Source: Abelmoschus esculentus
Lineage: Eukaryota > Streptophyta > Magnoliopsida > Malvales > Malvaceae
Length of the DNA stretch: 64,000 nt
Direction of reading: 5' to 3'
NCBI GenBank assembly: GCA_035048815.1
Contig: JAUCBN010000014.1
Location: 19,141,501-19,205,500 of the forward strand
Positions within the stretch are counted from its first letter, which is position 1, and each line of letters begins with the position of its first letter. A program made the position numbers and the translations under genes. Of this stretch, positions 58,433 through 64,000 are shown piece after piece. The notes under the pieces are model-generated. The model did not search any database. It was not told where the DNA came from and saw only the letters and a list, made by a program, of their open reading frames with translations.

Positions 58433-61400
58433 ATGTGGAATCTGACGCGATTTGCATCGTCCAGGTTGAGCCGTACGCGGCGGTTGTTCTCGTCGGCGAT
58501 TCCTGGTCCTTGTATTGTTCACAAGCGTGGAACAGATATTCTTCATGATCCTTGGTTCAATAAGGTTACCTTATTAGTTCTATAAATTAGATTATATATG
58601 TGATGAACTAGTTGGTTGAACTTTGAAGTTGCAATTATTGTGCTCACTGAAACTGAATTTTGCTTTGACTCGGAAATGCTTTTATCACAAATTGGAAGTT
58701 GGTGAATTTGTCTTAGATCCTGTTTTAGAAATATAAGCTCGATTTATCCCCTTTGATGAAATCGCTGCTTATTCAAGCTTTTGACTTCCCCCTTTTTTAA
58801 GTGCAGGATACTGGCTTTCCTTTAACAGAAAGAGATCGACTTGGGCTCCGTGGTCTTCTTCCGCCACGTGTGATATCATTTGAGCAGCAATATGATCGTT
58901 TCAGTAAGTTTATTTGACACCTACCATTCAAACATGTGATATTTCTAGAACATACATAGAGATATGACGGAATTTTGCAAGTTTTTCATATCCATAAATC
59001 GCTTTGTCGTGTATTTTGCTTTTTAGGAGAAATTTTAGGAGTTGTTGAACTTGATCCCATTTTTAGCAATAGACTTGATTTTGACTTTTTTAATTGGTAG
59101 TGGACTCATACCACTCCTTGGAGAAAAATACGAAGGGACAACCTGATAGTGTTGTTGCATTAGCAAAATGGAGGATCTTAAATAGATTGCATGACCGGAA
59201 TGAAACACTATACTACAGAGTAAGTTCGTGTTTATGATATTCATGCAAATTTTTCCCTTTATTTCTTATGTCATTTGAACTTCTGCTTTTCTTTTTACTC
59301 CAGGCCCTTATGGACAACATCAAAGATTTTGCACCGATAATTTACACGCCAACTGTGGGACTAGTATGCCAAAACTACTCTGGTCTGTTTAGACGCCCGC
59401 GTGGAATGTATTTCAGTGCGAAGGATAAAGGAGAGATGATGTCTATGATATATAACTGGCCAGCACAACAGGTAAGGTCGTGGATATTGAGAGAGTTGGA
59501 GATTGCGCGCCATTCCTTTTGTTTATTTTCACTCTAGTAAGATCTGGTTATGAAATGTTGCTTTCTGTGGTTAATATGCTACTTTTAATTCCTATCTCAC
59601 AGGTTGATATGATAGTCCTGACTGATGGCAGTCGTATTCTTGGGCTTGGCGACCTTGGAGTTCAGGGTATTGGAGTACCTATTGGAAAACTTGATATGTA
59701 TGTTGCTGCTGCTGGTATCAACCCACAACGGGTATGAAATACTCCCCCCCCCCCCCTCCTTCCTGTGTATATTTTCAGGCACGCTCATGTCTTCCGTTGA
59801 TAACTCGGCTTGTACATTCTTATTGGTACTTATCACCATTAAGATGGACCTTGTGTGGGTGTACCAACCATTTGACAACGACTTCAATGCCCTAGTTTGG
59901 TTGTTTTCTTTATTTTGACACTTCAAGGATCCATTATGTTTCACCCTGATATTCAAGTTGTAACACCCCGACCCGGATGTTACATTAGGCCTCCGGCCCA
60001 AAACCTGTATTTCAAAATTCTTTCGAAAGCCCAACAATTAAAATCCAATTCAAGTCTAAAATACTATTTATAAAATCCATTTAAGTTAAAACGCAAGCCC
60101 AAAATAATATAAGATAATCGGAGCTCCAAAATATTATAAACCATTAAAACATTCAACCCAAATTAAAATAACGGAGTTACAAAATACATAGGGTCCAACC
60201 AAGTACTAGCCCACTAATCTACAAATGTACCCTGATATAGGTCGATGCTGAAATCCAAACCTCGATGGTGCTCCACGAACCGACTTCCGCTAACCTACGC
60301 ACGAAAACACATTTCGAACGTTGAGCTACTAAAGCTCAGTGGGTACGCCGAACTCGGCCAACATCATGCATATCATAAACAGTAAAGCATAACATATAAA
60401 CATCGTGCATGAAATGATGATCTAGCATGCTTGCCTACCACATGGCATAAACAATGTATAATATCGCACACAGCATATACATGTCACATCACAAAATAAC
60501 ACACAAGAGTGAGGCCCGCGTCTACACAGCATTGGGATCCTACACTCAGGATTGAGGCCGCCCTCAAATCCTATGCCCGGAATGTTACATCGGACATCTT
60601 CGAACGAGGCCGCCCAACCAACCCCATGCTCGGAATGTTACATCGAACATCTTCGAGTGAGGCCGCCCAACACTCGGAATAAAAGTCTTCAAAACATCAT
60701 CCGGCATGTTACATCGGATGGCCTTCAACGTGTTGCAACACTTATGGATATTCGGATTTCCAACAAACAAGGACTCAAAACACATAAACGATCCACCTAG
60801 GATCCTCACAACAAAACATATCAAGGTTTAACATAACTTAGACTTTCGAGGTTAATATCGTCAAATTCATGTTTATAATTCATTGCATCGATTATAAGAT
60901 TTATTATAACATTTACTTCTCTTTTCGAACCTCAAACAATACTTATCTTGCCAAGTTTTCGCAGGGGTATCGATACCCTTATATGGGGTATCGAACCACC
61001 TGCCTCGATACTTACCCAAAGAAGGCATCGAACCATGGGTATCGATACCAATATCGATACCCTTTGACCATTCCTGAAGTCAACAAAAAGGGGACCCTCC
61101 AACATCGATGCCACTATACTATTGGAGGTCCCGGTATCGAACCATGGTTCGATACACCTGGTCACTTAGCCTAAAATCCCTTATGGGTATCGATACTGGT
61201 AGCCCGAGTATCGATACCCCTGCACGAAAAACAGGTCTGCACTTAGAAAATTCTAAGGATTCATTCTCAAACTTGATCTAATCAACCCTAAAGTATTCCC
61301 ATTAGTTTCTAGAAATATTTAGGACGTTTTAACACCAATTCCAAGTTATTTAACACACAAATCCGAATTTTACCATTAATGATTCTTAAAGCTCCAACCA

Positions 61401-64000
61401 ACACTCATGCATAGAAATCTATATGTATGCACACTACGATGATATGGATGATGGTAGGAAGAGTTGGGAGTACCAACCTCTTGCACAAACAACAACAAAC
61501 CCGAGCTCACTCCTCTTCAAGCTTTCTTCTTTCCAAAACTTGTTGATGGCTCACAACCCTCTTTCTCTACAAGAGAAGATGAAGAACGGATTAACAACAC
61601 TTTGGGATGATTCTAGATCCTAAAACACTAGAAAAACTCAGATTTCAAGCCCTCAAAACTTAAACCCGGATTACACCCTAAACCTTAACAAAACCTCCAC
61701 CAAAACCAAACCCACAGATTTTTACCTCTTTTTAAAGATCACAAACACCTCTACAACTTACCCTCTAGGCATAAACCAAGATTCCCAATAAAACTTACCA
61801 AGCTTCCACCTTTTGCTTGTCTCTTTTCTCGCTACAAGAGTGAAGAAGATGGGAGAGGAAAGAGAAGAAGTGATGAGATTACCTCTGCAGCCCCAAAACC
61901 CCTCTTTACTCACTAATGGTGAAATTACCAACATGTCCCCAACTCACAACTTAGGCCCAACACAACCCTGAAGCCCAACCAAACAAGTAGCCCAACAAGG
62001 CCCAAAACATCTCACTCGGAGCCTAAGACCGAAGCTCAAACCCTCGGGTTAATCCGATACTCAAATCCGAAATCCGGGTCGTTACACAAGTACTCAATTA
62101 TTTGTGGCTAAGTGGACAACATTACCTTTTGGTTATATACTACTTTTAGAGTTTATTACTACCAATTTATTGTTTTTCTCACATTCTCTATCTTTTTCTT
62201 GCTATGGTGATTCGTATCTTGTTTTGAACTTCAATTAGTCAATCAATTTTCTATATTTGACAGATACTCCCAGTTATGTTAGATGTCGGTACTAACAATC
62301 AAAAGCTACTTGAAGACCGGCTTTGTGAGTAAATTATGTACTTTAACTACTTTGCTCTTAAGAAGTGTTACCTTTGCAGAGTGGACCGTGTGAGATGCTC
62401 TCAGATGATTTTTTTTCCTGATAGGTTGTGCCAATTTCTTTTGACATGTTTCTTTGGCTTGACAGATTTAGGACTAAGACAACCTAGATTAGAAGGGGAA
62501 GAATATCTATCAGTTGTTGATGAGTTCATGGAAGCAGTTCACAACCGTTGGCCTAAGGCTATTGTACAGGTTTGTCTCTTTCAGATGAGAGACTGTTGTA
62601 TTATGCTTTGTTTATATCACGTTGTTTATTTGATGGTTATGTCATTCAGTTTGAGGATTTTCAAATGAAGTGGGCCTTTGAAACCCTGGATCGTTATCGG
62701 AAAAGGTTTTGCATGTTTAATGATGACATACAGGTGAGCACTTGGTGCTGCTAGTTGCTACTACTTTTATGAACTACTGTCTAGAATACAGATTGCTACT
62801 GAATCACTTTGCCTGCCACTATTATTAAAAAGTTGTGCTGCCTACTTAATGTCTTGTAGGGAACGGCTGGAGTTGCACTTGCTGGATTGTTAGGATCTGC
62901 AAGAGCACAAGGTCGGTCATTGGCCAACTTTCCAGATCAGAAAATAGTTGTGGTGGGAGCTGGGAGGTACTGATTTAACATACAGATAACTATTTGGCTT
63001 TCAGTCTTTCACCGTAATGTTTTGTGCCATTCTTGGCTCTAATTCTCATATCCACCTTTTTATCTGACTTACAGTGCAGGGCTTGGTGTTCTTAGCATGG
63101 CTGTGCAAGCTGTTGCAAGAATGACAGGAAACCATGAAACTGCTGCACAAAACTTTTTCCTACTTGATAAAGATGTAAGTTTTACACTTCGACTATAGTA
63201 CACTTCGTTCCACTTCCATTTGTGCTAAGATTTTCTTTTTACTTTTTTATATGTAATATGTCCTTTCTATTGTGCAATAAAGATAAAGCTCTTTATACTA
63301 GTTATATCATTCATAGTTTCCTTTTTTAAAATCTTATTAGAAAATGATTACAGATACTTCTAATGTTGTTTGTTGTCGGTTAAGGGTCTCATCACTAAAG
63401 AGAGGAAGAATCTTGATCCAGCAGCTGCGCCATTTGCTAAAGATCCAGGACAGATAGTGGGACTTAGAGAGGGGGCTTCTCTACTTGAAGTGGTAAGTCA
63501 ATGCCAGTGCTAGAGGGGTGGCAAATATAAGTGCCTCTGGTGTATATGAAATTGTGTGGACAGAGCTAGTGCAGAATTTGCTGTATTCTGTAACTGAAAA
63601 TCGATGTTATGATACACTTTTTTAAGTATAATTTTCTAAAAAGTCACTAATGCTGTTTATGAATATGAGCAGAACTAATTGCTGTAAAACTATTTTTTTT
63701 CAGGTTAAAAAGGTCAAACCCGATGTGCTTCTTGGTCTGTCTGGAGTTGGTGGTGTGTTCAATGAAGAGGTGAAAATTCTTACTTTCCAAATGTTTCTAT
63801 TATATGTAATGTAGCTACCCTTTATTTTGTTGTTTGTAGGAGTTTATATGTATTTTTTATTCTAGTTTCTGCTCGCATTATGAATTTGTTTTGAGTTCCT
63901 TCTTACTATGCTGGCAAAAAAACAGGTGCTCAAGGCCTTGCGTGAATCTGGTTCAACTAGACCTGCTATTTTTGCAATGTCCAATCCCACCATGAATGGT
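58433..64000 (+). CDS. NAD-ME1: NAD-dependent malic enzyme, mitochondrial (62-kDa/NAD-ME1 type), 3' end outside window
   Basis: Thirteen exons are visible: 58433-58564, 58807-58903, 59101-59219, 59304-59471, 59603-59731, 62264-62324, 62466-62569, 62650-62733, 62860-62966, 63075-63174, 63385-63492, 63704-63769 and 63926-64000. They give 450 codons in one frame up to the edge. The N-terminus (MWNLTRFASSRLSRTRRLFS) is an arginine/serine-rich mitochondrial transit peptide. Malic-enzyme landmarks follow: ERDRLGLRGLLPP, IIYTPTVGLVCQNY, RILGLGDLGVQGIGVPIGK, FEDFQMKWAF, FNDDIQGTAGVALAG (metal-binding and hinge region), VVVGAGSAGLGV (NAD Rossmann fold), and KPDVLLGLSGVGGVFNEE. The enzyme decarboxylates malate to pyruvate with NAD in the matrix and in plants works as an alpha/beta heteromer; the features favour the alpha (NAD-ME1) chain. 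Intron 5 is 2.5 kb because of an LTR-like insertion. The last portion of the protein, ending after SNPTMNG, lies beyond the window. Confidence 0.94.
59744..59756 (+). repeat. Poly-C tract (13 C) in NAD-ME intron 5
   Basis: Thirteen consecutive cytosines just after the exon 5 donor, read directly. Length is likely variable. Confidence 0.9.
60551..60730. repeat. Imperfect tandem units inside the LTR-like element
   Basis: Three units each contain GAGGCCGCCC followed by (T/A)TG(C/T)(C/T)CGGAATGTTACATCG and an ACATCTTCGA-like end. The units are about 50-65 bp and diverge, as in repeats within large plant LTRs. Confidence 0.6.
60962..61220. repeat. Cluster of GGTATCGATACC / ATCGAACCATGG motifs
   Basis: Within 260 bases the palindromic core TATCGATA or its half-site (GGTATCGAA, CATCGAACCATGG) recurs about ten times on both strands. 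It belongs to the LTR-like element. Confidence 0.65.

Larger units (their letters stand above)
59959..62086 (+). mobile_element. 2.1-kb LTR-like insertion (probable solo LTR) in NAD-ME intron 5
   Basis: The element begins TGTAACACCCCGACCCGG and ends GGGTCGTTACA, so it has TG...CA ends with a short inverted match (TGTAAC/GTTACA). It is flanked on both sides by an identical 5-bp CAAGT (59954-59958 and 62087-62091), the target duplication expected for LTR retrotransposon integrase. No gag or pol frame is present in the 2128 bp. It contains imperfect tandem units (60551-60730) and many GGTATCGATACC-type motifs (60962-61220). Best reading: a solo LTR of a Ty3/gypsy-like family or a non-autonomous LTR element. 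Orientation is assigned from the TGTAACACCCC end and is tentative. Confidence 0.75.

Noticed and set aside
59959..62086. Helitron or DNA transposon as explanation for the 2.1-kb insertion
   Set aside because: Helitrons insert between A and T without duplication and lack inverted ends; the 5-bp CAAGT duplication and TG...CA ends fit an LTR element.

Overview
This window is nuclear DNA from a flowering plant, almost certainly a eudicot. The genes are split by many short GT-AG introns in AT-rich sequence. They encode plant-type proteins: a pectin galacturonosyltransferase, a gibberellin 20-oxidase, a peroxisomal PEX11 of the plant C/D/E type and a mitochondrial NAD-malic enzyme. The space between genes holds small non-autonomous transposons. 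One LTR-like element begins with TGTAACACCCC and is rich in GGTATCGATACC motifs, a style I associate with Malvaceae such as cotton; that family assignment is inference only. Exon borders below were derived by hand from splice dinucleotides and reading-frame phase; every full CDS given closes in frame.

Layout. 1-17.6 kb: 3' end of a UDP-glucuronate 4-epimerase with an in-frame stop; ribosomal protein S13 (-); a vestitone-reductase-like SDR (+); an orphan two-exon fragment (-); an intronless plant protein with a zinc-finger-like Cys/His block (+); a 13-exon spastin-like AAA ATPase (-); and an intronless carboxylesterase (-). 17.6-31 kb: a repeat-rich stretch with SINE-like copies and a nested MITE, then gibberellin 20-oxidase (+), more AT-rich repeats and a 9-exon GAUT galacturonosyltransferase (-). 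31-43 kb: a possible small unrecognised gene (+), PEX16 (-), GET3/ASNA1 (-), tRNA-Lys(CTT) (+) and PEX11 (+). 43-64 kb: a Golgi-type PMT methyltransferase (+), a short methyl-CpG-binding-domain protein (-), a small mitochondrial complex I-like protein (+), and NAD-dependent malic enzyme (+), which runs off the right edge and carries a 2.1-kb LTR-like insertion in an intron.

How the genes relate. Three genes act on pectic homogalacturonan: the epimerase makes UDP-galacturonate, GAUT polymerises it, and PMT proteins are thought to methylate it. PEX16, GET3 and PEX11 all concern organelle-membrane protein insertion or peroxisome membranes. The complex I-like protein and NAD-malic enzyme are both mitochondrial. 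Each gene has its own promoter, so these groupings may be chance. I found no CRISPR, operon or clearly new multi-gene system. The most unusual observations are the epimerase nonsense codon, the TE insertions inside introns, a 49-bp tandem duplication that doubles a promoter element, and two small spliced coding candidates I could not name.
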